Notes: generated from the letters alone by a model not told the origin. A stretch of 64,000 nt of DNA from Microcosmobacter mediterraneus (GCF_031846265.1 NZ_JAVRIA010000002.1:62001-126000), one strand, 5' to 3'; positions 16,857-25,810 are shown, counted from the first letter of the stretch. Program-made: numbers and translations.

Positions 16857-19727
16857 ATGTCAGATCAAAAACGCCTCTTTTTAGTTGATGCCTACGCACT
16901 TATTTTTCGTGGGTATTATGCCTTCATAAAAAATCCAAGAATTAATTCTAAAGGTGAAGATACCTCAGCTATCATGGGCTTTATGAATTCGCTATTGGAT
17001 GTTATAAAACGTGAACGTCCAGACCATTTAGCCGTATGTTTTGATAAAGGCGGAAGCGTGGATCGTGTAGAAATGTACGAAGCTTATAAGGCGAATCGAG
17101 ACGAAACTCCCGAAGGCATTAAAACGGCTGTCCCTTATATCTATGACATCTTAAAAGCCATGCATATTCCTATCGTCATGAAGGAAGGTTTTGAAGCCGA
17201 TGATGTCATTGGAACCCTCTCACGTCAAGCTGAAAAAGAAGGATTTAAAACCTTTATGGTGACTCCAGATAAAGATTTTGCGCAGCTAGTCACCGAAAAT
17301 ATTTTTATGTACAGACCTGTTTTTGGAGGTGGTTATGAAACGTGGGGAATTCCTGAAGTGCAACAAAAATTTGAAGTTACCGATCCAATGCAAGTGATCG
17401 ATTATTTAGGGATGATGGGAGATGCATCTGATAATATTCCTGGATTACCAGGAGTTGGACCAAAAACAGCTAAAAAGTTTTTAGCGGCTTACGGAAGTAT
17501 GGAAGGCTTACTTGCCCATACACATGAACTCAAAGGTAAAATGAAAGAGAAAGTGGAAGCCAATGGTGAATTAGGTTTGCTTTCTAAAAAGCTAGCAACT
17601 ATTATGCTTGATGTTCCTGTGACATTTGATGCCAAAGATTTTGAGCTTGATCAACCAGATATTGAAAAGGTAAAAGAGATATTTCAAAATTTAGAATTTA
17701 GACGATTAACAGATAATTTCCTGAAAACGTTTGTAGATAATACCGAAACGTCTTCAAATGAAACAAAAACTCCTGCCCTCGAAGGGAAGGTGGACACTGT
17801 TGCTAAAAAAAGCAGCAGTGAACGGAAGGGTTCTGCAGGAGCTGGTCAGTTCTCATTGTTTGGCGCTTCGAGTGACCTCAGCGACCAAGAAGAAACGACG
17901 TCTGAATATACACGTAAAACTGCTGAAACTTCATCACATTTTTATCAAAGTGTTGCCTCAGGTATGGCGACTAAACTGTTTGTGAAAAATTTATTAAACC
18001 AAACTTCGGTATGTTTTGATACGGAAACCACAGGATTAAATCCTCTAACAGCAGAGTTAGTTGGCATCGCATTTTCTTGGGAAGTCGGCAAAGGGTTTTA
18101 TGTTCCTTTTCCAGAAGACAGAAATGGAGCTAAAGAATTGATTGAAATCCTCAGACCCTTTTTCGAAAATGAAAACATTGAAAAAATTGGTCAGAATTTA
18201 AAATATGACATCAAGGTATTGGCCAAATATAATGTTGACGTAAAAGGCAATCTGTTCGATACGATGTTAGCGCATTATTTGATTAATCCAGATATGCGAC
18301 ACAATATGGATGTGTTGGCAGAAACTTACCTCAACTACACACCGATTTCAATTACAGAGCTCATAGGTAAAAAAGGAAAGAATCAACGCTCTATGCGAGA
18401 GGTTCCTTTAGATAAACAAACCGAATATGCGGTTGAAGATGCCGATATTACTTTACAACTCAAAGAGCATTTTGAAAAGGAATTAAGGGAAGCCAATACT
18501 CAAAAACTATTTGATGACATTGAAGTGCCATTACTTCGTGTTTTGGCAGCTATGGAATTGGAAGGCATCAATCTCGATAAAGCCTTTTTAAATTCACTTT
18601 CGGAAGAACTCAATAATGATATCGCTAATCTCGAAAAAAGCATTTACGAAGCTGCAGGAGAAGAATTCAATATTGCATCACCGAAACAACTAGGTGTGAT
18701 TTTATTTGAAAAAATGAAACTGGTGGATAAGCCTAAAAAAACAAAAACTGGTCAGTATTCAACTGCAGAAGATGTATTGAGTTATTTGGCTAAAGATCAT
18801 GAGATTATTCAACAAATTTTAGATTTTAGAGGACTAAGTAAATTAAAAAGTACTTATGTAGATGCTTTACCATTACAAGTTGAAGAAAGCACAGGACATG
18901 TTCACACGGATTATATGCAAACGGTTGCTGCAACTGGTCGTTTGAGTAGTAACAATCCAAACCTTCAGAATATTCCAATCCGAACAGAACGTGGTCGACA
19001 AATCCGTAAAGCTTTTGTGCCAAGAAATGAAGATTATACACTTTTAGCTGCTGATTACAGTCAAATAGAATTACGAATCATTGCAGCTTTAAGTGAAGAA
19101 GAAACCATGATTAACGCTTTTAAAAATGGAGAAGATATTCATGCCTCTACGGCATCAAGGGTTTTTAATGTGCCAATCTCTGAAGTAACTAGAGAACAGC
19201 GTAGTAATGCCAAAACAGTAAATTTTGGAATCATCTATGGCGTTTCAGCATTTGGGTTGAGTAACCAAACTGATTTATCAAGAACTGAAGCTAAGGAATT
19301 AATTGAAACCTATTACGCCACGTATCCTAAGTTACGAAGCTATATGAGTGAGCAAGTAGATTTTGCTAGAGATAATGGTTACGTCCAAACAGTTTTAAAT
19401 CGTCGGCGTTATTTAAAAGACATCAATTCTCGTAATGCTGTTGTGCGTGGAGCAGCAGAACGAAATGCCGTAAATGCTCCAATACAAGGAAGTGCTGCAG
19501 ATATTATTAAATTGGCTATGATTAATATTCACAAGAAGTTAGCAGAAGGCAACAATAAATCTAAGATGCTTCTTCAAGTCCATGATGAATTAGTCTTTGA
19601 CATCTACAAGCCTGAACTTGATGCCATGAAATTACTCATTAAAACCGAAATGGAAAATGCATATCAACTTTCTGTGCCTTTGGATGTCGATTTAGATATT
19701 GGTGATAATTGGTTGGAGGCGCATTAA
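16857..19727 (+). CDS. polA: DNA polymerase I
   Basis: The 956-residue protein has three domains. The 5' nuclease with its helix-hairpin-helix is at about 1-300 (DADDVIG-like acidic motifs and GLPGVGPKTA). The 3'-5' exonuclease starts near residue 388 with CFDTETTGLNP, whose Asp and Glu are intact, so proofreading should work. The polymerase domain has LAADYSQIELRI and the final VHDEL motif. The roughly 80-residue linker between nuclease and exonuclease is Ser/Thr-rich and contains a variant of the dispersed repeat (17864-17886). It is monocistronic. A damaged second copy of its last codons occurs at 23351-23398. Confidence 0.97.
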   Translation: MSDQKRLFLVDAYALIFRGYYAFIKNPRINSKGEDTSAIMGFMNSLLDVIKRERPDHLAVCFDKGGSVDRVEMYEAYKANRDETPEGIKTAVPYIYDILKAMHIPIVMKEGFEADDVIGTLSRQAEKEGFKTFMVTPDKDFAQLVTENIFMYRPVFGGGYETWGIPEVQQKFEVTDPMQVIDYLGMMGDASDNIPGLPGVGPKTAKKFLAAYGSMEGLLAHTHELKGKMKEKVEANGELGLLSKKLATIMLDVPVTFDAKDFELDQPDIEKVKEIFQNLEFRRLTDNFLKTFVDNTETSSNETKTPALEGKVDTVAKKSSSERKGSAGAGQFSLFGASSDLSDQEETTSEYTRKTAETSSHFYQSVASGMATKLFVKNLLNQTSVCFDTETTGLNPLTAELVGIAFSWEVGKGFYVPFPEDRNGAKELIEILRPFFENENIEKIGQNLKYDIKVLAKYNVDVKGNLFDTMLAHYLINPDMRHNMDVLAETYLNYTPISITELIGKKGKNQRSMREVPLDKQTEYAVEDADITLQLKEHFEKELREANTQKLFDDIEVPLLRVLAAMELEGINLDKAFLNSLSEELNNDIANLEKSIYEAAGEEFNIASPKQLGVILFEKMKLVDKPKKTKTGQYSTAEDVLSYLAKDHEIIQQILDFRGLSKLKSTYVDALPLQVEESTGHVHTDYMQTVAATGRLSSNNPNLQNIPIRTERGRQIRKAFVPRNEDYTLLAADYSQIELRIIAALSEEETMINAFKNGEDIHASTASRVFNVPISEVTREQRSNAKTVNFGIIYGVSAFGLSNQTDLSRTEAKELIETYYATYPKLRSYMSEQVDFARDNGYVQTVLNRRRYLKDINSRNAVVRGAAERNAVNAPIQGSAADIIKLAMINIHKKLAEGNNKSKMLLQVHDELVFDIYKPELDAMKLLIKTEMENAYQLSVPLDVDLDIGDNWLEAH
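17864..17886. repeat. Variant dispersed repeat inside the polA linker
   Basis: CGCTTCGAGTGACCTCAGCG followed by ACC resembles the CTTCGAC-n-GCTCAG repeat with some changes. It lies in the interdomain linker, encoding Ala-Ser-Ser-Asp-Leu-Ser-Asp. Confidence 0.45.
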
Positions 19728-19762
19728 ATTCCTTTAATTTTTATTTTCAACTATGATTGAGC

Positions 19763-21109
19763 TTATCTTTTAGTGACCTCAACCCTTCTATTCTTCGCTC
19801 TACCATCTTCATTATCATTGGTTTGAATAGGTCTAGATTCACCATAGCCAGCATAAGACAATTGCCCAGGTTCAACCCAAAATTGATCTTCTAACATACG
19901 TATTACAGACATGGCACGTTGCTCTGATAATTTTTGGTTGTAATGTTCTGTACCCAAATTATCAGTATGACCATCAATACTCACCACAAGATCTGGGTTA
20001 GCATTAAGCAAATCTGCTATTTCTTTAACAACAGGAATGGATTCTTTTCGAATATTGCTTTTGTTAAAATCGAAATAAATACCATAAAAAATGAGCTTGC
20101 CATCGGTCTCTAGTTGTTTCTTTAAAGTTTCTTTTCGTGTTTCCTTTTCAATGTCAGAACTGCTTACATTAAAAGGCTGTGGTTCTAATAATTGAGGCCC
20201 TTGGTCGGCATAAAACCATTTTACATCATAATCGCCTTCTGCTTTTGGAGCTTCAAAAGTGAGTGTTCCTTTCAACTCATCACCAATAAAACGATATGCT
20301 AAACGCTTAGAATATTTAATCTCTTTTGCATTAAACAAACCAAACCAAGTACGTTCAAATAAATCTTCGTTACCTGTATAAATGACTGTAACCGTTTCAC
20401 CAGGCTTATATTGTTTTTTATCTAAAGCAAAAGACAGTCCATTTAGATTAGGCTCTCCGACTAAAAACACTAAACGTTTAATAAATATTTTGCTTTTTGG
20501 ACCATGGAAACGAAGCTCATAAATTCCTTCCTTAACTGGGGCAGTCATGGTTAAAATATCGTCACTATTGCGGTAGTAATAAAATTTAGAACTAATATAA
20601 CCACTTTGACTCGTCGATTTTTTTGGCGAATAGGTATAGGAACCTATACGTGAAGTTCTATTTAAATTTAAGCTTGTCGTAATTTTAAACTGAAAATCTT
20701 GACTCGGTAAAATTCTATCTGAAAGCAACTCTAGTTCTACTTCGCGCTCATCAATAGGAATTACAGTAAAGGGCAAAGTGAATACGAGTTTTTTTTGACT
20801 AATTAATCTAAATTCATAATAACCAGCAAGCGATGGGCCAGTCCACATGTCAGTATAACTTTTAGCATCTTTTACATAACCGTAGCTAATGCGTCCATCA
20901 CTGGTATTTGAGGTTGAAGCACCTTTATGATATAGTCCAATCCAAGTGTCAGAGGTTAGTGGATTTTCTGTGATGTAAACCAGTTCTATCTTATCACCTT
21001 GTTTAATGTCTTCGGTATTTTTAATCTCCAAATAAGAAGTTTGCGCTATGTTAAAACTACTCGAAAAAAGAAAACAAATTAAGTGTAGTTTGGTTAATAC
21101 TCGTGTCAT
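19763..21109 (-). CDS. OmpA-family protein with three Ig-like modules
   Basis: This 448-residue protein has an N-terminal signal peptide ending near SFNIAQ. Three similar beta-sandwich segments follow, at about residues 27-116, 120-218 and 220-320. The first and third share the pattern TWxGL(Y/F) and a late YE/YD-hydrophobic strand. The C-terminal 110 residues are an OmpA peptidoglycan-binding domain (IYFDFNKSNIRKES, DGHTDNLG, and a final NRRVEV). It should sit in the periplasm or outer membrane and tie it to the cell wall. The function of the repeated modules is unknown. It is convergent with polA and divergent from the 21251 gene. Confidence 0.85.
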   Translation of the reverse strand: MTRVLTKLHLICFLFSSSFNIAQTSYLEIKNTEDIKQGDKIELVYITENPLTSDTWIGLYHKGASTSNTSDGRISYGYVKDAKSYTDMWTGPSLAGYYEFRLISQKKLVFTLPFTVIPIDEREVELELLSDRILPSQDFQFKITTSLNLNRTSRIGSYTYSPKKSTSQSGYISSKFYYYRNSDDILTMTAPVKEGIYELRFHGPKSKIFIKRLVFLVGEPNLNGLSFALDKKQYKPGETVTVIYTGNEDLFERTWFGLFNAKEIKYSKRLAYRFIGDELKGTLTFEAPKAEGDYDVKWFYADQGPQLLEPQPFNVSSSDIEKETRKETLKKQLETDGKLIFYGIYFDFNKSNIRKESIPVVKEIADLLNANPDLVVSIDGHTDNLGTEHYNQKLSEQRAMSVIRMLEDQFWVEPGQLSYAGYGESRPIQTNDNEDGRAKNRRVEVTKR

Positions 21110-21250
21110 GATATTTTATAATTTGTTTGTTTCAAGGTATATCTCTTTTGGCATTTTTGCAAGTTTTTTTGCTGAATAGCACTAAATAATAATCATTAAT
21201 TTACATTTCGTATTAAAGATTTAAATATCTTGTAAACAAACACTTATATT

Positions 21251-22639
21251 ATGAATATGCTTAAAAAACTATGTTTAGCACTTTTTTTATTGAGTACTCT
21301 AAATGTAACTTCTCAAAACACAGAATCTTCAGGCGGAATACCTGTTTCTGGCAAATGGTATGGTTGGAGCAATATGATGTTGATGAATAACGATGGTGTA
21401 ATTAATGCCACCTATTCTGATACTTGGGCACGAGATTTAGGATACGTTCAATTATACTTCACAAATGGAGAATGGAGAGGTCAATGGGGAGAACGGTCTA
21501 TTGGCAGGAGAGGTATCTTCTATAATGTTGTTGTTTCTGAAGATGGTAAAAACATTAGCGGAAAATATAGCGTTGTAGAGGTAGGAAGCATGGGAGGTCC
21601 TAAAGAAGATATTGACTTTAATTGGTATTTCGTTGAAAGTGACGACGAAGCAACCGAAGAAGAGGAAGAGGAAGATGAATCAGAAGAAAACCCTTGTGAA
21701 TTTACTGATTTATCTGGCGTATGGAAATGTGAAGGTCGAGGACATTTTGAATTAAGGCAAACCAATATGGAAGTTGATGGAGATTGTGTATCTTATATAG
21801 AAGGTAGGTTTATTCGTGGTAATTGCACTGGAGATTTGTGGGCCATGTCTCATAAAACCATTAATTATGTTAGAGGTAAAATAGTAAATGGAAAATATAA
21901 GCTTGAAATTTTTCCTCATGAAAATAAAGAGAACATTTATGGTAGTCGTCAGCGTTCCTTATTAAGCGGAACTATTGAAGTTGGTGCAGAATCTTTTAAT
22001 CCTTCCATAAAATTTGGCTTAAATCATGTTGAAAAAGAAAAGACAGTTATTACAGATCCTCATAATGGTGAAGAAGTGGTAGTGATGCAATGGGAATATC
22101 CTCCAATAAACATCACTAAGAATAAATGTGAATTTAAAAAATCATCTAAGAAGTTAGCTCAAAATCCTAACGTTTTAAAATGTAATCAATGTGAAAAACA
22201 AAACTTGGAAAAAGGGCTCACATTCGATAATGGCAGGTTTACTAACACAGACGAAAGACTAATGGTTGAAGATAAAGATGCTCAAAATCCAAGATATGCT
22301 GTTGGGTCAGGAACGGCTGAAGCTGCTGGTAGAGATTTATGGTATACAAGCGATTTAATGAATGGCAAGGTAAATACTGTACCAAGATATAACTTGAAAA
22401 TTACAAAAGTAGAGCGCGATGGTCGCTATATTGACGTTTTTTATGAAATTTGTGACTGGAAAACAGGTAAGATTACTAAGAAAAGTAAATCGCATATTAT
22501 TAAAGAGCTAACCGAAAGTCAATTGAATAATCTTCCTGATGATGACCTTATTATGCAAGGAGAATATAGAAAAGCTGGATTTTTAGTCTATGAAGGATTA
22601 AGCATTTTCGTTGAAAGAAATAATTATAAAAACCCATAA
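21251..22639 (+). CDS. Secreted hypothetical protein
   Basis: I do not recognise this 462-residue protein. It has a signal peptide (cleavage near TLNVTSQ), a first domain of about 110 residues with WYGWSNMML and WRGQWGERS, a strongly acidic linker of Glu and Asp at about residues 135-149, and then a larger region. That region has several cysteines, including a CNQCEK motif that could bind metal or form a disulphide. It is followed three bases later by the 22643 lipoprotein gene, so the two are probably one operon. Confidence 0.7.
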   Translation: MNMLKKLCLALFLLSTLNVTSQNTESSGGIPVSGKWYGWSNMMLMNNDGVINATYSDTWARDLGYVQLYFTNGEWRGQWGERSIGRRGIFYNVVVSEDGKNISGKYSVVEVGSMGGPKEDIDFNWYFVESDDEATEEEEEEDESEENPCEFTDLSGVWKCEGRGHFELRQTNMEVDGDCVSYIEGRFIRGNCTGDLWAMSHKTINYVRGKIVNGKYKLEIFPHENKENIYGSRQRSLLSGTIEVGAESFNPSIKFGLNHVEKEKTVITDPHNGEEVVVMQWEYPPINITKNKCEFKKSSKKLAQNPNVLKCNQCEKQNLEKGLTFDNGRFTNTDERLMVEDKDAQNPRYAVGSGTAEAAGRDLWYTSDLMNGKVNTVPRYNLKITKVERDGRYIDVFYEICDWKTGKITKKSKSHIIKELTESQLNNLPDDDLIMQGEYRKAGFLVYEGLSIFVERNNYKNP

Positions 22640-22642
22640 GTT

Positions 22643-23290
22643 ATGAAACATCAACTAACACATCTTTTTGTACTTTTTATAAGTATCGGACTTTTAATTT
22701 CCTGTAAAAGTGACACCAAAGAAACTAATAATAATTCTGATGACACGAAAAATATTTCGACCAATCCTGAAGAGGTAAAAGTTGGAGATAACCAAGATCC
22801 TGATGGACATTTTGCAATAAAATCGGGAATTATAACATACGAAACCAAAAAGTTAAATGGGACACTAACCGCAACAAACGTCTTATACTTTGATGATTAC
22901 GGGAAAAAATTGAAGTTAGAAGAAACCATTTCTGGAGAAGTTTCAGTATATATGTTTGATGAGGACAAGAAGAAAGGACTTACATCATTTCCCGAACGAA
23001 AGCCGTCAAAAATGTTTATGCGACAAGGCGAACTTAATAGCTTAATTGCCAAACATTCAACCTCAGGATACACAAAACAAGAAAATGAAACCATTGCCGG
23101 CAAGGATTGTATAGTTTATGCCAACAATGCAAAATCTACTGAAGGCGAATCAAAGCACGTGTATTATAAGTACAAAGGCATCCTATTTAAAGACATAAAT
23201 CGCCTTGGAAACGGTTATATTACCGAAGCCATTAGCTTTGAGGAAAAAGCGCTAGGTAATTCCATTTTTTCAGCTCTTAAAGATTTATAA
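22643..23290 (+). CDS. Lipoprotein of unknown function
   Basis: The 215-residue product has a lipoprotein signal with cysteine at residue 21 (LLISC), then an Asn/Asp/Thr-rich spacer and a compact domain with the phrase IAGKDCIVYAN. No named family is evident. It starts 3 bp after the 21251 gene, which suggests that the two products work together at the envelope. It is the last intact gene before the polA remnant. Confidence 0.7.
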   Translation: MKHQLTHLFVLFISIGLLISCKSDTKETNNNSDDTKNISTNPEEVKVGDNQDPDGHFAIKSGIITYETKKLNGTLTATNVLYFDDYGKKLKLEETISGEVSVYMFDEDKKKGLTSFPERKPSKMFMRQGELNSLIAKHSTSGYTKQENETIAGKDCIVYANNAKSTEGESKHVYYKYKGILFKDINRLGNGYITEAISFEEKALGNSIFSALKDL

Positions 23291-23335
23291 CAATCTTTTA
23301 TTTATACTAATAACGCTGTACATTCTTATAAAAAG

Positions 23336-23398
23336 TCCTTACAACTTTTAGTCCCTATAGATTTAGATATTGGAGATAATTGACTGGAGGCACACTAA
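23336..23398 (+). pseudogene. Remnant of a second polA 3' end
   Basis: The 48 bases 23351-23398 read Val-Pro-Ile-Asp-Leu-Asp-Ile-Gly-Asp-Asn-stop-Leu-Glu-Ala-His-stop, matching the last residues of PolA (PLDVDLDIGDNWLEAH). Over the last 37 nt only five bases differ. Four are silent and the fifth turns the Trp codon into TGA. Six bases are missing earlier. Weaker similarity continues upstream to about 23336. This pattern of silent changes implies that the piece came from a working polA of another lineage. Confidence 0.7.
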
Positions 23399-23402
23399 CA
23401 AT

Positions 23403-23439
23403 AAAAGAACAGAAAACAAAACCAGTTTTCTGTTCTTTT
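23403..23439. terminator. Bidirectional terminator
   Basis: A perfect 15-bp stem (23403-23417 and 23425-23439, 7-nt loop) has A-run and T-run ends. It separates the rightward 21251-22643 unit from the leftward lipoprotein operon. Confidence 0.85.
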
Positions 23440-23482
23440 AAGTAATTATAATAAGTGATTAATAGCCTATTAATGCTTAGAA

Positions 23483-23893
23483 TCAAAAATTCTGAAAACT
23501 TAGATTGAACACTTCACAAAAACTTACAATACGCGGAGACTCTTGTAATGCCTCTGGTCTAGAATCAGTTCGTACGGATACATTGGCATCTGCTACAACC
23601 GAATCATCTGTCTGTTTTCTTACTTGAACGTTTATAGATTCCCCATCTTCAACCAATAAATTGAGAAACCCTGTTCCTTGTGGAGGTAAATCAATAAACG
23701 CTTGAATGTCGCGATAAGACACCACAAATGTAACAGCATAACTTGGATTGCAACCTCCTATACCACGATCATTATTAAAGGTTGCTAAAACTGTAAGGCG
23801 CTCTGGTTCATTATCACCTTCCTCATCTTCTTCGCATGCTAAAAATGATGGCATAATCAATAAAAAAAGTAAAACGTATTTTAGTGTTCTCAT
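23483..23893 (-). CDS. Small lipoprotein of unknown function
   Basis: This 136-residue protein has a lipobox cysteine at residue 20 (SFLAC), a very acidic segment after it, and then a beta-rich domain that includes GGCNPSY and a late Cys, perhaps a disulphide pair. No family is recognised. It is the last gene of a leftward set of three small lipoproteins that ends at the 23403-23439 terminator. Confidence 0.7.
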   Translation of the reverse strand: MRTLKYVLLFLLIMPSFLACEEDEEGDNEPERLTVLATFNNDRGIGGCNPSYAVTFVVSYRDIQAFIDLPPQGTGFLNLLVEDGESINVQVRKQTDDSVVADANVSVRTDSRPEALQESPRIVSFCEVFNLSFQNF

Positions 23894-23939
23894 GGTTGAA
23901 AGACTTAATTATATTATGGTTTATAAATTTTATGCTTAA

Positions 23940-24512
23940 TTATAAATCTGGAGGTGTTATTGTAACCTTAACAAAAACAGTAACATCAACATCAAAATAG
24001 ACGGGATTATCTGATGCGGTTCCCGCAAACAGAATAATCAAGCTTCCAGAATCTGTGAGCCTCTCATTAATTTCGGTAAAGTCTCCATCTATTGTATATA
24101 GTGAGTTATTTTGATCAGCCGAAGCTAAATTTGTTTGCACGGTTTCAAACCCTTGTATAAACATACTTGGGTCTAATAACTGAAAAACACCTGTCGCAAC
24201 AGCATCAGAGTTACCTTCAAAATTTTGAAATAAATAACGAATCTGTGTAATCTCAATTTTTTTTATTTCTCCCGTACCACTTCCACTTTCTAATAACTCT
24301 GCAATTTCTGGGTCTTGAAGAATATTATATGTAGCAGCTTCTGAATTAAACTCGACTTGGTCTTCAGGATTTAATAAGGTCTCACTTTCTACTTCCAAAA
24401 GTCCTTGAAACGATATAGACACTTCAATATCTTCTTCTAACAACTCTTCTATTTCATCACAAGAAAAATTAAAAAATACTAAGAGTATTATTATAAATTT
24501 TAATGGTTTCAT
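23940..24512 (-). CDS. Lipoprotein of unknown function
   Basis: A 190-residue lipoprotein with cysteine at residue 18 (FFNFSC) and an acidic run just after it (DEIEELLEEDIE). The remainder is predicted beta-rich, with a hydrophobic C-terminal strand set (YFDVDVTVFVKVTI). No family is recognised. It lies 24 bp after the 24537 gene and probably shares its promoter. Confidence 0.72.
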   Translation of the reverse strand: MKPLKFIIILLVFFNFSCDEIEELLEEDIEVSISFQGLLEVESETLLNPEDQVEFNSEAATYNILQDPEIAELLESGSGTGEIKKIEITQIRYLFQNFEGNSDAVATGVFQLLDPSMFIQGFETVQTNLASADQNNSLYTIDGDFTEINERLTDSGSLIILFAGTASDNPVYFDVDVTVFVKVTITPPDL

Positions 24513-24536
24513 TTAGCTAACGTTTAAATTATACTG

Positions 24537-25031
24537 TTATAATGGACATTTAGCATTTCCAGATATCGTTTCAGTAACACTTGAGGCAATGTTATATACT
24601 ACACCATTAAACGTCATGCTAGTTTCAGTGTCGTTATTTACCAAAGTAACACTTCCTGATTCGCCAAAATAAGAGTCAGGGAAAGTACCGTCAGAATAAA
24701 TTGCTGAAGCAGCAAATCTAATTTCATCACCAAAAAAACTGTCAGACATTATAAAAGTGTCATTCAATTCTTGATCACAAGGTCCAGAAATAGTTGCACC
24801 AACTGTAACATCGGCATCATCCAATTGATAAAAAATAGTAAAGGTGCATAGAACACCTAAATCTGGGTCTGTAGTTTGTATAGTGCAACCACCAATTACC
24901 TCTTTTGTAACATCCAAAAATGTAACTGTGTTTTGTTCTCCGCCATTACCATCTTCATTTTCATCTTTATCACAAGAAAGCACAAAAAACAAACACAATG
25001 AAACATAGCTTAATCTCTTAAAAATTCTCAT
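24537..25031 (-). CDS. Lipoprotein of unknown function
   Basis: A 164-residue lipoprotein with cysteine at residue 20 (FFVLSC), followed by an Asp/Glu/Asn-rich spacer with GNGGEQN. Three later cysteines (GGCTIQ, LGVLCTF and GPCDQE) and one near the C-terminus could form disulphides. It is the first gene of the three-lipoprotein operon. Its promoter carries the TACCTA palindrome, 23 nt upstream of a TAATTTTG box. Confidence 0.72.
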   Translation of the reverse strand: MRIFKRLSYVSLCLFFVLSCDKDENEDGNGGEQNTVTFLDVTKEVIGGCTIQTTDPDLGVLCTFTIFYQLDDADVTVGATISGPCDQELNDTFIMSDSFFGDEIRFAASAIYSDGTFPDSYFGESGSVTLVNNDTETSMTFNGVVYNIASSVTETISGNAKCPL

Positions 25032-25060
25032 AATTAATAGCTTTTTATATTTTAATAATT

Positions 25061-25107
25061 CAAAATTACCGGATACATCTTTCCAATCATATACCTAATT
25101 GTAGGTA
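25061..25107 (-). promoter_or_regulatory. Palindrome-controlled promoter P1 of the lipoprotein operon
   Basis: On the minus strand the 16-bp palindrome TACCTACAATTAGGTA (25107-25092) is followed by exactly 23 nt and then the -7 box TAATTTTG (25068-25061). The 7-2-7 layout is like NarL-family operator sites. The start codon of the 24537 gene is 29 nt downstream of the box. P1 matches P2 at 25764-25810 in sequence and spacing. Confidence 0.75.
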
Positions 25108-25114
25108 TCTAATT

Positions 25115-25747
25115 TTAATTGCAATTACCAGAGCCATGCCATTTATACTGTGAAGTACCTGTTTTTCTGGTATAATATCCTGAGAATTTTGTGCCTGTTT
25201 CATCAAATTCAAATCTTACCTTTCCGTAGTCTACATTGTTAGTTAGCCATTTCCATGTGCCTACATAAATCCACTTTCCGTTTTCTAAAGTTAACTTCCC
25301 TGATATACTCTTAGAAGTACTACTATACCAACCAGCTAGCCAATTAATATCACCAAATTTTGAACTCCAAGTGCATGATAAATCTGGCATTACAACATCA
25401 CTTTCACGACACGAGCCCAACTTATATTTACCATCTGGCTCGTCATCAAAATAAATGCCGTAAGTTCTTGTATAAGCTGTTGCTGCATAATAGGTTAGAT
25501 TAGAGTGTAATTCAGCCATTAAGCCTAACTCAATGTTCCTTTGAACTCTTAAATTTTCTGAAGTGGTAACTGTATAAACATATAAACATGGATCTAAACC
25601 AGGTTTCAATGCTTGTTGTAATGTAGACACATAAACATTCCAAACTTTGTCTGTTGGTTCTTGTGCATTAAGCTGTGTTATAATCGATAAAACTACAAAC
25701 AGCACAACTAATCTAGCCGTGTTTTTATTTTTTTTCATGTTGAGCAT
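25115..25747 (-). CDS. Secreted hypothetical protein
   Basis: This 210-residue protein carries a signal peptide ending near TQLNAQ. Translation could also begin at the second Met (25738), which gives a more normal signal peptide. The mature part has scattered cysteines (DPCLYVY, GSCRES, LSCTWS and the terminal GNCN) and many aromatic residues, with WIYVGTWKW and a final WHGSGNC. No family is recognised. It is driven by the P2 palindrome promoter and is divergent from the sensor kinase gene. Confidence 0.7.
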   Translation of the reverse strand: MLNMKKNKNTARLVVLFVVLSIITQLNAQEPTDKVWNVYVSTLQQALKPGLDPCLYVYTVTTSENLRVQRNIELGLMAELHSNLTYYAATAYTRTYGIYFDDEPDGKYKLGSCRESDVVMPDLSCTWSSKFGDINWLAGWYSSTSKSISGKLTLENGKWIYVGTWKWLTNNVDYGKVRFEFDETGTKFSGYYTRKTGTSQYKWHGSGNCN

Positions 25748-25763
25748 ATATTAGTTAATACAT

Positions 25764-25810
25764 CAAAACTATCAGATATACCATTTAATTCATATACCTA
25801 ATTATAGGTA
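25764..25810 (-). promoter_or_regulatory. Palindrome-controlled promoter P2 of the 25115 gene
   Basis: The minus strand has TACCTATAATTAGGTA (25810-25795), then 23 nt, then the -7 box TAGTTTTG (25771-25764). Both the palindrome and the spacing repeat those of P1. The site lies in the 163-bp divergent region between the 25115 gene and the two-component kinase gene, so it could also control the kinase. Confidence 0.75.

Noticed and set aside
20609..20621. TTCGTCGAT-like string inside the OmpA-type gene
   Set aside because: It is within coding sequence, single, and lacks the AG before the core.
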